Shown piece by piece: positions 34,204 through 42,801 of a stretch of 64,000 nucleotides of DNA (position 1 is the first letter of the stretch; each line of letters begins with the position of its first letter). The notes beneath the pieces were generated by a model. It searched no databases. It had not been told where the DNA came from and saw only the letters and a list, made by a program, of their open reading frames with translations. This DNA is from Devosia soli (GTDB lineage: Bacteria; Pseudomonadota; Alphaproteobacteria; Rhizobiales; Devosiaceae). Where the stretch lies: positions 124,001-188,000 of the forward strand of contig NZ_LAJG01000048.1 of NCBI RefSeq assembly GCF_000970455.1. The letters are read 5' to 3'. The translations under genes and the position numbers were made by a program.

Positions 34204-35631
34204 TCAGAGGCTGTGAATATCTTTGGGCAGCGTCAGTTCAAAGCGCGTCCCAGGAGCGCCGGTTTCGACAAACCGCAATGTGCCGCCATTGGCTTCGGTG
34301 AGTTCCCGGGCAATGGCAAGGCCGAGCCCCGTGCCGCCGGCGCGGGCCGACCCCTCGAAGGCGACGAAGAGATTCTCGCGCGCACGGGGCGGCAGGCCGG
34401 GGCCATTGTCCTCAACGACGATCAGCGCCCTGTCTGCCTCCGCAGTGACCGTGACCCTCACCCTGGGGCTTTCGATCTGCTGGCTTGCTTCAAGCGCTTC
34501 GCGCGCATTCTTCATCAGGTTGACCAGCACCCGCGTCATCTGGCTCGGATCGACATGGACCGTGAGGTCCTCCGGAACGCTGGCTTCGAAGGCGATGGCG
34601 GGGTGACCAACAAGACGTGCCTCGAAAGCGGCATCCTCGATCAGGCTTTTGATGTTGACGGGCGCCGGCTGCGGCACGCTCGCCGCTTCCCGTCCATAAT
34701 CGAGCACAGATTGGGCAAAACCGATCGCCCGGTCGAGCGTCGTCACGAGGCGCGGCGCCAGGCGCTGGACCTTGGGATCGTCGAGCGTTGCCACCTGATC
34801 CGAGAGCAGTTGCGCCGAGGTCAGGGTGTTCCTCAGGTCGTGATTGATCTTGGCGACCGCAAGGCCGAGATCGGCCAGGTGACGCTGCTGCCGCAGCATG
34901 CCGAAAAGCTCGCTTTCCATGGCCGAAAGTTCGCGCTCCAGAACGCCAATCTCGTCGCGGCGCTGGGTGGGATCGAGAATAAGCGTGGCATTTTCAGGCG
35001 CAGTGCGGAACCGCAGAATATTGTTGGTGAGGCGCTGCACCGGCAGGATGAAGAGCGAACTGACGAGCATGTAGAGCGCGAAGGCCGTGACCGCAGCGAT
35101 ACCGAGCGAGACGAGAACGATGTTGCGCGAATAATCGAGCATGTCGGCGCGCAGCGGCCGCTCGAACATCAGAATCTCGACGAGACTATCGTCGACATCG
35201 CCCTCGCCGACGATGCGCAATGTCCGGCCAGGTCCGGCAAAGAGCGTGTCGAGCGCGCCGACGATCAGGCTCGGCAGATCGCGCTGGCGCATATCGGCGG
35301 TCACCACACGCTCGGGCGTCACGGGATCGGCAAGCTCGATCAGCTGGCTTTGGCCGGCACGGCGATAAACGATGGCATTGGCGCCTGCTGACGTCAGCAG
35401 GCGATCGGTCAGGTCGCGCGGCAGCGCCATGACATCAGGCACGGCATCGAGCACGCGGGCGGCGACGATGCCGACGCGGAGCCGATCGTCGAGCCATGAG
35501 GCGCGGAAGGTGGCGAGCGAGGGTAGATAGACGATGATTTCGACAAGCAGGATCACCGCGATGATTGCGGCGATCAGCTTGTTCGACAGGCCGGAAAACC
35601 GGCTCGGTGTGACGTTGGACTCGTCTGTCAT
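34204..35631 (-). CDS. Sensor histidine kinase
   Basis: 475-aa membrane sensor. First transmembrane helix at about residues 18-38 (LIAAIIAVILLVEIIVYLP), a periplasmic domain of about 125 residues, second helix at about 170-195, HAMP linker (ILPVQRLTNNILRF), DHp region with the phospho-acceptor in VAKINHDLRNTLTSAQLL, and the ATPase domain with N-box NLMKNAREAL, G1 VVEDNGPGLP, F-box and G2 GTGLGLAIARELTEANGG. No response regulator lies beside it, so its partner is unknown. It is followed on the other strand side by tRNA-Arg and is 47 nt behind the flavoprotein gene on the same strand. Confidence 0.92.
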   Translation of the reverse strand: MTDESNVTPSRFSGLSNKLIAAIIAVILLVEIIVYLPSLATFRASWLDDRLRVGIVAARVLDAVPDVMALPRDLTDRLLTSAGANAIVYRRAGQSQLIELADPVTPERVVTADMRQRDLPSLIVGALDTLFAGPGRTLRIVGEGDVDDSLVEILMFERPLRADMLDYSRNIVLVSLGIAAVTAFALYMLVSSLFILPVQRLTNNILRFRTAPENATLILDPTQRRDEIGVLERELSAMESELFGMLRQQRHLADLGLAVAKINHDLRNTLTSAQLLSDQVATLDDPKVQRLAPRLVTTLDRAIGFAQSVLDYGREAASVPQPAPVNIKSLIEDAAFEARLVGHPAIAFEASVPEDLTVHVDPSQMTRVLVNLMKNAREALEASQQIESPRVRVTVTAEADRALIVVEDNGPGLPPRARENLFVAFEGSARAGGTGLGLAIARELTEANGGTLRFVETGAPGTRFELTLPKDIHSL

Positions 35632-35678
35632 CGCGACTCAATCATAGGAGATGACGATGGCAAACGTCAGCCCCTGCC

Positions 35679-37106
35679 CTATCGGCGCCACAGCCGGCGC
35701 AGCGCCGCAGTCCGCTGCGCCATAGAGGAAACGGGGCGAGACGCCAGATAGTTTTCCGCCAATCGCACCAGAATGTTAAAAAGGCTCGGCGTCGGCACAG
35801 GCAGCTCGGCAAGCCCGGCAAGCCCGATCCGGCGATCGGCGGCCAAGGCGAGCGCACCCGCAATTTCGGCGGCACGCGGGCCGACAATGCCGGCGCGCAG
35901 CACCTGCCCCTGTGCGTCGACACTGACCTTCAAGAGCCCGCGTTCGCTGGCCATGGCAGCGGCGCGATCGTTCTCGGCAAAGTTTTCGCGCAGCGATTGC
36001 TCACCGGGACGCGGCTTGCCGGCACGCTCGAGGTGCGGGCCGATCTGGGCGAGGCCCGGCTCGGTTTCGACAAGCCGCGGCACACGGACGGCGGAGGCCG
36101 CCCGCTTGATCCCCAGAATCGTCTCGACAGAGGCGCGGCCATGGGCCTGCGCCTCGGCCCAGCTTTCCTGGCCCCCGGCGAGCCCGGCAAGGCGGATCGA
36201 GCGCGCCGAGGTCTCGCCGAACGGCCCGCGAATATAGGCATGGAGCGGATGATTGCCGGGCTTGAGCCCAGCCTTGGCGATCGCGAGCCCATCGAGATCG
36301 ACCGTGCGGCCTGCCGACACAAGGATATGCGAAGCATCGAGCAGCTGGCTCGTTCCATCTTCGCGCACAATCTCGATACCGATCCCCTGCGAGCGCGCCT
36401 TGATCGCGCCGATGCGGGCATCCGAAAGGATGCGGATGCCCTCTTCGGCCAGCATGCTGCACAGCAACGCCACAAGCTCGGGATCAAAGCCGGCCAGCAT
36501 GGGGCCATTGGCGACAAGCGTGACTTCCGCACCAAGGCGTTTTTGCACCTGCGCCTGCTCGAACGCCGCAGCATCTGCGCCGATGACGACCAAATGGGTC
36601 AGCTTCCGCGTGTTTTCGAGAATACTGTCAGTGGTAAAGTAGCCGATATCGCCTAGCCCCGGCACATCGGGAATCGCCGGAGCGCCGCCGATGGCCACGA
36701 GGATGTTTCGCGGCCGCAGGGTGATATCGCCGACGAGCATTGAGCGGTGATCGACGAAACTGACGGCGCCGCGCATGACGGTGACGCCGCGCGCCGTCAG
36801 GATTTCCTCGCTTGTCGCGCGGGCACGGCGTTCCGCCAGCGCCTTGGCGCGCTCGGTCACTTGCCGCACCGAAAACTTGATCTCGCCAGCGACAAGGCCG
36901 ACATCGGCTGCCTGGCGCAGGTCCTGCGCGCGGCGGGCGCTTTCCTTGAGGCTGGCAGCCCGCACGGCCTGCTGGGCCGCATCGCCCGGTTCGGGCTGGC
37001 CACGATCGACCAGCACCACATCGGCGCCGAAGCGACGGGCGTGAAGCGCCAGATCGATGCCGAGCGCCCCGGCACCGACTATGCAGAGGTCAGAAGAAGT
37101 GGACAC
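35679..37106 (-). CDS. FAD-dependent pyridine nucleotide-disulfide oxidoreductase-like protein lacking the redox-active disulfide
   Basis: 475 aa. FAD-binding motif CIVGAGALGIDLALHARRFGA at the N-terminus, second dinucleotide motif HLVVIGADAAAFEQAQVQ at about residue 170, ILVSAGRTVDLDGL, and a C-terminal dimerisation domain ending near LRRLWRR. The region where dihydrolipoamide dehydrogenases carry Cys-x4-Cys (about residue 40) reads GDAAQQAVRAASLKES with no cysteine, so a classical dithiol reaction is excluded. It may use a quinone or act as an NADH oxidase. It lies directly upstream of, but divergent from, rpmH and shares the strand with the histidine kinase. Family certain, role unknown. 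Confidence 0.85.
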   Translation of the reverse strand: MSTSSDLCIVGAGALGIDLALHARRFGADVVLVDRGQPEPGDAAQQAVRAASLKESARRAQDLRQAADVGLVAGEIKFSVRQVTERAKALAERRARATSEEILTARGVTVMRGAVSFVDHRSMLVGDITLRPRNILVAIGGAPAIPDVPGLGDIGYFTTDSILENTRKLTHLVVIGADAAAFEQAQVQKRLGAEVTLVANGPMLAGFDPELVALLCSMLAEEGIRILSDARIGAIKARSQGIGIEIVREDGTSQLLDASHILVSAGRTVDLDGLAIAKAGLKPGNHPLHAYIRGPFGETSARSIRLAGLAGGQESWAEAQAHGRASVETILGIKRAASAVRVPRLVETEPGLAQIGPHLERAGKPRPGEQSLRENFAENDRAAAMASERGLLKVSVDAQGQVLRAGIVGPRAAEIAGALALAADRRIGLAGLAELPVPTPSLFNILVRLAENYLASRPVSSMAQRTAALRRLWRR

Positions 37107-37209
37107 GTACGCAAATCCGCCGCAGGCTCAAAGAAACGATGCACTTATGGAAGGATATGGAGCCCCTTGGCAACAGGCTGGAAAGTGCAGCTGGCCCGTG
37201 GTTGCCGCG

Positions 37210-37238
37210 TTGACTTGCCGGGGGCTTTTCCCTATAGA
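37210..37238 (+). promoter_or_regulatory. Sigma-70 promoter of rpmH-rnpA-yidC
   Basis: TTGACT (37210-37215) and TATAGA (37233-37238) are separated by 17 bp, a near-consensus housekeeping promoter about 100 nt before the rpmH ATG. A strong promoter is expected for a ribosomal protein gene. Confidence 0.75.
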
Positions 37239-37340
37239 CGCCACGACCAAAGCTGGCGCGCCTGTCCCGCCGGCCGGATAAGTTTTATGCGCGAGATGCG
37301 CCAGCAATAGAGGAACCGTGCTCTCGCGCGGTTAAAAGTC

Positions 37341-37475
37341 ATGAAGCGTACTTACCAGCCTTCCAAGCTCGTGCGTGCTCGCCGTCACGGTTTCCGTGCT
37401 CGTATGGCCACCAAGGACGGCCGTGCGATTCTGAACCGTCGTCGTCGCGACGGCCGCAAGAAGCTTTCCGCCTAA
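37341..37475 (+). CDS. rpmH: Ribosomal protein bL34
   Basis: 44 aa, [20 protein letters not shown] at the start and [12 protein letters not shown] at the end: the canonical bL34 sequence, extremely basic. It binds the large ribosomal subunit. The gene directly precedes rnpA (14 nt), the conserved bacterial order. It lies below the size of most automatically reported open frames. Confidence 0.98.
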   Translation: MKRTYQPSKLVRARRHGFRARMATKDGRAILNRRRRDGRKKLSA

Positions 37476-37488
37476 GGCTGTTGGCCGG

Positions 37489-37911
37489 ATGACGGCCGAC
37501 GCGCAACCGAAAGCGACATTGCGCCGCCTCAAGCGGCGCTCGCAGTTTTTGAGGGCAGCCCGGGGCAATCGCGCCGGGCGCTCTGCGTTTGGGCTGCAGG
37601 TGATGGCATCCAAAGACGAAGCCCTGGCCGGCATCGGCTTCACCGTCACCAAGAAAGTCGGCAACTCGCCGGAGCGCAATCGCATGAAGCGTCGTCTGCG
37701 CGCGGCTGCGGCAGCATGTGCCGATGACTTTCTGCCCGGCCATGACTATGTGCTGTTGGCAAGGCGCGAGGCCCTATCGAGGCCCTTTGCCAAAATGATC
37801 ACGGACCTCAGCGGTCTTATCGCCCGCGTGCATGACACCAATGTGCATGACACCAAGGCGAACGATAATCGGACAGGGGCCGGCCGTGGCCCACGGAACG
37901 CGACACCATGA
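37489..37911 (+). CDS. rnpA: Ribonuclease P protein component
   Basis: 140 aa. The RNR signature GNSPERNRMKRRLR is at about residues 58-71 and the preceding strand reads GIGFTVTKKVG. It assists the RNase P RNA in 5' maturation of tRNA. The C-terminal extension after about residue 112 (VHDTNVHDTKANDNRTGAG) is a low-complexity tail with the repeated unit VHDT, absent from short family members. The stop overlaps the yidC ATG. Confidence 0.95.
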   Translation: MTADAQPKATLRRLKRRSQFLRAARGNRAGRSAFGLQVMASKDEALAGIGFTVTKKVGNSPERNRMKRRLRAAAAACADDFLPGHDYVLLARREALSRPFAKMITDLSGLIARVHDTNVHDTKANDNRTGAGRGPRNATP

Positions 37912-39752
37912 ATTCTGACAATCGCAATGTGATTCTCGCCGTCGTGCTGAGCATGGTCGTGCTGTTCGGCTGGCAATTCTTCGTTGCCGGCCCGCAGCTC
38001 GAACGCCAGCAGCGCGCCAATGAGATCGCCCAGCAGCAGCAAGCCGAGCAGGAAGCGCTCGCCGTGCCCGCCACCCCTGCCGATGGCACGACGCCGGCAG
38101 CCAACGCCGAGCAGCCCGCCTCCGGCACGCAGACTTTTGCCGATCGCGACGCTGCCATTGCCGCTTCGAACCGCATTGCCATCGACACCGAAGACCTCGC
38201 CGGCTCGATCAATCTGACCGGCGCCCGGATCGACGATCTCAAGCTCGAACAATATCGCGAGACCACAGCGGACGATTCGCCGATCATTACCCTCCTCAGC
38301 CCTTCGGGCGCGCCGGGCGGCTATTATGTCGAACATGGCTGGGCCCCGGCAGCCGGTGCTACCATCGCCCTGCCCGATGGTAATACCGTCTGGTCGGTCG
38401 AAGGCGATACAACCACGCTGACGGCCGCAACCCCCGTCACCCTGCGCTGGGACAATGGCCAGGGGCTGATCTTCCGCCGCACCATCGCCGTCGACGAGCA
38501 CTACCTCTTCACCATCACCCAATCGGTCGAAAATACCGGTACGGGCGACGTGGCCCTCTTCCCCTATGCGCGCGTCGTGCGCCAAGGCACCCCGCCGGTT
38601 CAGAACTTCTTCATCCAGCATGAAGGCCCGATCGGCGTTCTCGGCTCCAACAACTACGTGTCGCGCAAGTATCACGACCTCCAGAACGATCGTCAGGTAG
38701 ACTTCGCCTCGACCACTGGTTGGCTCGGCATTGCCGACAAGTACTGGGCCACTGCCGTGCTGCCCAAGCCTGCAGCCGGCATCAATGCGCGCTTTGCCTA
38801 TTCGACATCGGGCTCTACCCCAGTCTACCAGACCAACTATGTGGAGACCGCTCCGGTCGTCGTTCCGGCAGGTGGCACTGCCTCTTCGGAAAGCTACGTT
38901 TTCGCGGGCGCCAAGGAAGAGGCAGTCATCTCGGGCTATCAGAACCAATATGGCTTTGACCGTCTTGAACTCCTGATCGACTGGGGCTGGTTCCACTTCC
39001 TGACCAAGCCAATGCACTGGCTGTTGGTGACGCTCTACGGCATCTTGGGCAATTTCGGCCTTGCGATCCTTGCCGTGACCATCATCGTCAAGGCGATCTT
39101 CTTCCCGCTTGCCAACCGCTCCTATGCTTCCATGGCCGCGATGCGCCGCGTGCAGCCAGAAATGAAGTCGATCCAGGAACGGCTCAAGGACGATCGTGCC
39201 GCCCAGCAGCAGGCGATGATGGAGCTTTACCGCAAGGAAAAGATCAATCCGCTCTCGGGGTGCTGGCCTATCCTCGTACAGATCCCGGTCTTCTTCTCGC
39301 TCTATACCGTTATCTTCATCTCCATCGAAATGCGGCACGCGCCGTTCTTTGGCTGGATTCAGGATCTCGGGGCGCCCGATCCGACCAACATCTTCACGCT
39401 CTTCGGGCTTATCCCCTGGAACCCGACCGTGCTGCCAATCATCGGCTCGTTCCTCCATCTCGGCATCTGGCCGGTGATCATGGGCATCACGATGTGGGTG
39501 CAGATGAAGCTCAACCCGCCGCCGCCGGATCCGACCCAGGCGATGATCTTCAACTGGATGCCGGTGATTTTCACCTTCATGCTCGGCACTTTCCCGGCTG
39601 GCCTCGTGATCTACTGGGCCTGGAACAATACCCTGTCGGTGACCCAGCAATGGTTCATCATGAAGCGCCACGGCGCCGAGGTGAACCTTTTCGGCAATAT
39701 CGTCGACAGCTTCCGCAAGAAGCCAAAGCCGGCGGAAAATTCCAAGAGCTAA
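37908..39752 (+). CDS. yidC: Membrane protein insertase YidC
   Basis: 614-aa inner-membrane insertase. N-terminal anchor helix NVILAVVLSMVVLFGWQFFV, a variable Gln/Ala/Pro-rich linker (residues about 40-85), the large periplasmic beta-supersandwich domain (about 90-360), then the conserved five-helix core (about 370-585) with FHFLTKPMHWLLV, the cytoplasmic hairpin PEMKSIQERLKDD, and GCWPILVQIPVFFSLY. It works with SecYEG or alone to insert membrane proteins. ATGA overlap with rnpA; a strong terminator follows. Confidence 0.97.
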   Translation: MNSDNRNVILAVVLSMVVLFGWQFFVAGPQLERQQRANEIAQQQQAEQEALAVPATPADGTTPAANAEQPASGTQTFADRDAAIAASNRIAIDTEDLAGSINLTGARIDDLKLEQYRETTADDSPIITLLSPSGAPGGYYVEHGWAPAAGATIALPDGNTVWSVEGDTTTLTAATPVTLRWDNGQGLIFRRTIAVDEHYLFTITQSVENTGTGDVALFPYARVVRQGTPPVQNFFIQHEGPIGVLGSNNYVSRKYHDLQNDRQVDFASTTGWLGIADKYWATAVLPKPAAGINARFAYSTSGSTPVYQTNYVETAPVVVPAGGTASSESYVFAGAKEEAVISGYQNQYGFDRLELLIDWGWFHFLTKPMHWLLVTLYGILGNFGLAILAVTIIVKAIFFPLANRSYASMAAMRRVQPEMKSIQERLKDDRAAQQQAMMELYRKEKINPLSGCWPILVQIPVFFSLYTVIFISIEMRHAPFFGWIQDLGAPDPTNIFTLFGLIPWNPTVLPIIGSFLHLGIWPVIMGITMWVQMKLNPPPPDPTQAMIFNWMPVIFTFMLGTFPAGLVIYWAWNNTLSVTQQWFIMKRHGAEVNLFGNIVDSFRKKPKPAENSKS

Positions 39753-39773
39753 CGCCAAACCCGACACGCACGG

Positions 39774-39806
39774 GGCCCGCTGGTAAAGCCAGCGGGCCTT
39801 GTCTTT
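39774..39806 (+). terminator. Intrinsic terminator after yidC
   Basis: GGCCCGCTGG (39774-39783) pairs perfectly with CCAGCGGGCC (39789-39798) around a five-base loop, followed by TTGTCTTT. It closes the rpmH-rnpA-yidC unit just before engB; a leaky terminator could still let transcription continue into engB 14 nt later. Confidence 0.85.
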
Positions 39807-39819
39807 GAGGCTGATCAAA

Positions 39820-40479
39820 ATGACCGAAATCGACTACCCAACCGACCTCATCGAACGCGGCCGCCTGCTCTTTGCCCGCCCCATCATCTTCACCAAGGGC
39901 TGCGTCAGCCTCGCCGACCTGCCCCCTATGGACCGCGTCGAGATTGCCTTTGCCGGACGTTCGAACGTCGGAAAGTCGAGCCTTATCAACGCCTTGTGCG
40001 GCACGTCCAATCTGGCGCGCACCTCGAATACGCCGGGGCGGACGCAGGAGCTCAATATATTCGAGAGCCAGAGCGAAAACCTGCGCATCGTCGACATGCC
40101 CGGATATGGCTATGCCAAGGCGCCCGAGCCCAAGGTCAAGGCCTGGACCAAGCTCGTCCATCAATACCTCGTCGGGCGCGCGACGCTCCGTCGGGTCTAT
40201 GTTCTGGTCGATAGCCGCCATGGGCCCAAGGACAATGACCTCAGCGTCATGAACGAGCTTGATAAGGCTGCGGTGAGCTATCAGGTGGTTCTGACCAAGG
40301 CCGACAAGCCTAACTCTGCCGATGTCGAAAAGGCCCTGGCCGCGACGCGCTGGTCGATAGCGAAACGCCCGGCCTCACACCCTCACGTATTGCTGACCTC
40401 GAGCGAAAAAGGCACGGGCATCAAGGAGTTGCGTACCGAGATCGCCATGCTGCTGGCCACCAGCGGCACGCAGGATTAG
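39820..40479 (+). CDS. engB: Ribosome biogenesis GTPase EngB (YihA/YsxC)
   Basis: 219 aa. G1 [15 protein letters not shown]2 region [12 protein letters not shown]3 [12 protein letters not shown]4 LTKADK and G5 TSSEKGTG are all present. It assists late 50S assembly. ATG 39820 is used; the frame reaches back to 39799 (TTG) but that codon lies in the terminator hairpin. In many Hyphomicrobiales argB follows engB directly; here five minus-strand genes lie between. Confidence 0.96.
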   Translation: MTEIDYPTDLIERGRLLFARPIIFTKGCVSLADLPPMDRVEIAFAGRSNVGKSSLINALCGTSNLARTSNTPGRTQELNIFESQSENLRIVDMPGYGYAKAPEPKVKAWTKLVHQYLVGRATLRRVYVLVDSRHGPKDNDLSVMNELDKAAVSYQVVLTKADKPNSADVEKALAATRWSIAKRPASHPHVLLTSSEKGTGIKELRTEIAMLLATSGTQD

Positions 40480-40485
40480 CGCCAG

Positions 40486-41190
40486 TCAGTCGCGAAAAAA
40501 GGCGCCGATATAGTCGCCGAGCCGATCGCTGTCCGAGGTCTTGCCGAACGATTCGATGCCTTGATCAACAACGGTGTCGGGGGCCTTGCCGCGGCGGAGT
40601 TCGACGAGCGCCAGGGCATAATCGTCAAGGAATTCCGGGTGCGGCTGGAAGCTTAAAGCCTTGCCGGACTTATAGAAAAGTCCGGCATTGGGGGTGAAGT
40701 CGGATGCAAGGATTACCTCGGCTTCGGAGGGCGGGACGATCACCTGGTCCTGGTGCGAGCAGGCAATGGCAAGCGTTTCCGGCGCATCGGCCATAAAGCC
40801 GGGACGGCTCGCGACGCGGTAGGTATGGCGGCCGAGACCCCAGCCTTTCTCGGATTTTTGGACATCGCCACCAAGGGCATCGGCCATAATCTGATGACCG
40901 AAGCAGATGCCGAGCATGGGTGTTTTTGCCTCATAGGCAGCGCGAATGAAGGCGCGGAGCGGGGGCAGCCAGGCGTGATTCTCGTAAACGCCGGCAGGCG
41001 AACCGGTGATGACGATGCCTTCGAGCTGCGTCGGATCGGGTAGCATTCCGTTATCATTGACGACCACCGTCTCGTATTCGAACGCTTTTCCGGTATTGTC
41101 GAACATGCGCTCGAACATGGCGGGGTAAGGTCCGAAGTGGGAACGGAGCGGCGCCGGGACATCCCCGGTCTGGACGATCGTCAGTCGCAT
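40486..41190 (-). CDS. Class I glutamine amidotransferase-like protein
   Basis: 234 aa. The nucleophile elbow LGICFGHQIMADALGG (Cys at about 86) and the catalytic His-x-Glu in SFQPHPEF (about 186) form the class I triad. No synthetase domain is fused, so it resembles GuaA-like stand-alone proteins such as YfeJ that hydrolyse glutamine or gamma-glutamyl compounds. ATG 41190 (MRLTIVQTGD) is chosen over the longer frame. It overlaps no neighbour but closes the minus-strand block that ends 6 nt from the convergent engB stop. Confidence 0.88.
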   Translation of the reverse strand: MRLTIVQTGDVPAPLRSHFGPYPAMFERMFDNTGKAFEYETVVVNDNGMLPDPTQLEGIVITGSPAGVYENHAWLPPLRAFIRAAYEAKTPMLGICFGHQIMADALGGDVQKSEKGWGLGRHTYRVASRPGFMADAPETLAIACSHQDQVIVPPSEAEVILASDFTPNAGLFYKSGKALSFQPHPEFLDDYALALVELRRGKAPDTVVDQGIESFGKTSDSDRLGDYIGAFFRD

Positions 41191-41284
41191 CTGGTCAACG
41201 GCAAAAGTGAGGGCAAGGACAGGTAGTCGACAAAAGGCCCGAAGATCAACTCCGGGCCTCTTCAAACCTGCCATGCCGTTTGGC

Positions 41285-41779
41285 TCAGGCGGCGACGAAA
41301 CTCAGCGCCACCCCATTGATGCAGTAGCGCAGGCCGGTCGGAGCCGGACCATCGTTGAAGACGTGCCCCTGGTGCCCGCCGCAATTGGAGCAGTGCACTT
41401 CGGTGCGGACCATGCCGAAGCTGTTGTCTTCGGTGGTGCCGATCGCGCCGGGGATAAAATCGTAAAAGCTCGGCCAGCCGGTGCCGCTGTCGAATTTGGT
41501 TTCGGATTTGAAGAGCGCCTGGTCGCAACCGGCGCAATGAAAAGTGCCGGAGCGGTGCTCGTCGTTGAGCGGCGAGGTGAATGGGCGCTCCGTGCCTTCA
41601 TGGCGCAACACATCGTAGGCGGCCGGATCGAGCTTGGCCTTCCATTCGGCATCCGTGAGCTTGAACGGAAAATTGCCTTCGGCCGCGACGACGTCTCCGG
41701 GCGAGCGCCAGATCGAAAAGGCCGAGAGCGCGGCTACGGCCGAGCCGCCGAGAAGCATTGCGCGTCGGGTAAGCTGCAT
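41285..41779 (-). CDS. msrB: Exported peptide-methionine (R)-S-oxide reductase MsrB
   Basis: 164 aa. The N-terminus LTRRAMLLGGSAVAALSAF has an Arg-Arg pair before a hydrophobic stretch, fitting a Tat (or possibly Sec) signal, so the enzyme acts outside the cytoplasm. The mature part is canonical MsrB: zinc cysteines in FHCAGCDQAL and VHCSNCGGHQGHVF, and the catalytic Cys in GLRYCINGVALSF. It repairs methionine-R-sulfoxide in envelope proteins. Downstream of the fasciclin gene and the ECF sigma/anti-sigma pair, it may belong to their stress regulon. Confidence 0.93.
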   Translation of the reverse strand: MQLTRRAMLLGGSAVAALSAFSIWRSPGDVVAAEGNFPFKLTDAEWKAKLDPAAYDVLRHEGTERPFTSPLNDEHRSGTFHCAGCDQALFKSETKFDSGTGWPSFYDFIPGAIGTTEDNSFGMVRTEVHCSNCGGHQGHVFNDGPAPTGLRYCINGVALSFVAA

Positions 41780-41840
41780 GTCGTTTCTCCCTGCCCGTCA
41801 GCACAAAGCAAACCGGGGCGAATGGTGGTCAAGAACAAGA

Positions 41841-41866
41841 GAGGCCCCGCGGGGGAGCGGGGCCTC
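41841..41866 (-). terminator. Terminator after the fasciclin gene
   Basis: GAGGCCCCGC (41841-41850) and GCGGGGCCTC (41857-41866) form a perfect 10-bp stem with a six-base loop. On the minus strand it is followed by TCTTGTTCTTG, a pyrimidine-rich run. It separates the fasciclin gene from msrB, so msrB needs its own start or readthrough. Confidence 0.75.
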
Positions 41867-41897
41867 CAGTCATCATTCGGCGTGGTGCCGAATAAGG

Positions 41898-42461
41898 TTA
41901 CATCTTGGGGGTGAGGACCTTGTCGATGACGTGGATGACGCCGTTCGACTGGATCACGTCGGCAATCGTGACATTGGCAACAGTGCCATTCTCGTCGGTC
42001 ACGGTGACCTTGCCGCCATCGGCCTTGAGGGTCAGCTTGCAGCCGCCGACGGTGTCAACGACGTGCTCGCCACCATCTTCTTCAACCATGCTGACGATGT
42101 CGGTCGAGAGGGCCTTGGCCGGGATCACGTGGCAGGTCAGGATCTTGGTGAGCTGATCCTTGTTTTCCGGCTTGAGCAGGGTTTCGACAGTGCCAGCCGG
42201 GAGAGCGTCAAAAGCTTCGTTGGTTGGCGCGAGCACGGTGAAGGGGCCCGGGCCCGACAGGGTTTCCACAAGGCCAGCGGCCTTGACGGCGGCAACGAGC
42301 GTGGTGTGATCGGCGGAATTGACGGCATTCTCGATGATGTTCTTGTCAGCGAACATGGCTGCGCCGCCGACTTCCGGATTCTCCTGAGCATAGGCGACGC
42401 CGGAGATGGCACCGAAAGAGAGGACGGCTGCGAGCGACAGGGCGCGAAGAGAAATGGTCAT
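41898..42461 (-). CDS. Secreted fasciclin (FAS1) domain protein
   Basis: 187 aa with a Sec signal peptide (hydrophobic segment ending AYAQENPE) and one FAS1 domain: IIENAVNSADHTTLVAAVKAAGLVETL, GPFTVLAPTNEAFDAL (H1/first conserved box), then ILTCHVIPAKAL and the terminal box VIQSNGVIHVIDKVLTP. FAS1 proteins mediate adhesion or protein contacts in the envelope. AGGAAGGAAC precedes the ATG. Fasciclin genes are known targets of the SigK/RskA pair in mycobacteria; the same gene association is seen here, with the sigma and anti-sigma genes upstream on the same strand. Confidence 0.93.
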   Translation of the reverse strand: MTISLRALSLAAVLSFGAISGVAYAQENPEVGGAAMFADKNIIENAVNSADHTTLVAAVKAAGLVETLSGPGPFTVLAPTNEAFDALPAGTVETLLKPENKDQLTKILTCHVIPAKALSTDIVSMVEEDGGEHVVDTVGGCKLTLKADGGKVTVTDENGTVANVTIADVIQSNGVIHVIDKVLTPKM

Positions 42462-42801
42462 TGAAAGTTCCTTCCTGTTTTAATTCTGTTCCCGATCACT
42501 GTCGGGACAGAGATAGGTACGAAGGACTTTCCGGAGTAGTTTTCGTCAGTTTCGCTTTTTTTGCGAGAAAAACAGTGAAACTTTTTGGCGTCTGGCATCG
42601 TGGGGGTTGTTCAGGAACGGGGCTGGCGTTCCCTGAATAATGCGGGTCGACACATCACCGTCGGTAAGCTCCAATAATCTGGCAGCCGTCACCATGCGGC
42701 TCGTCCGGGCGGTGCACTTGGCCAAAAGATAGATTGCCCGGACAAGCTGGGCAATGACGATAGTGTGGGAATTGGGCTAGCGAGCACGCAAACGCGCTTG
42801 G
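42462..42801. other. Intergenic region between the anti-sigma and fasciclin genes
   Basis: 340 bases without a gene. Near the fasciclin side the leader contains a small hairpin (TCCCGA/TCGGGA, 42490-42507). Near 42610-42637 TTCAGGAACG pairs with CGTTCCCTGAA with one bulged base, a possible weak terminator behind the anti-sigma gene. I looked for an ECF-type promoter common to this region and the sigma gene upstream and could not settle on one. Confidence 0.45.

Noticed and set aside
37746-39818. 690-codon open frame on the minus strand across rnpA and yidC
   Set aside because: It is antisense to two certain genes and reads as Arg/His/Gly/Glu-rich text with no family signature, an effect of GC-rich codon use.
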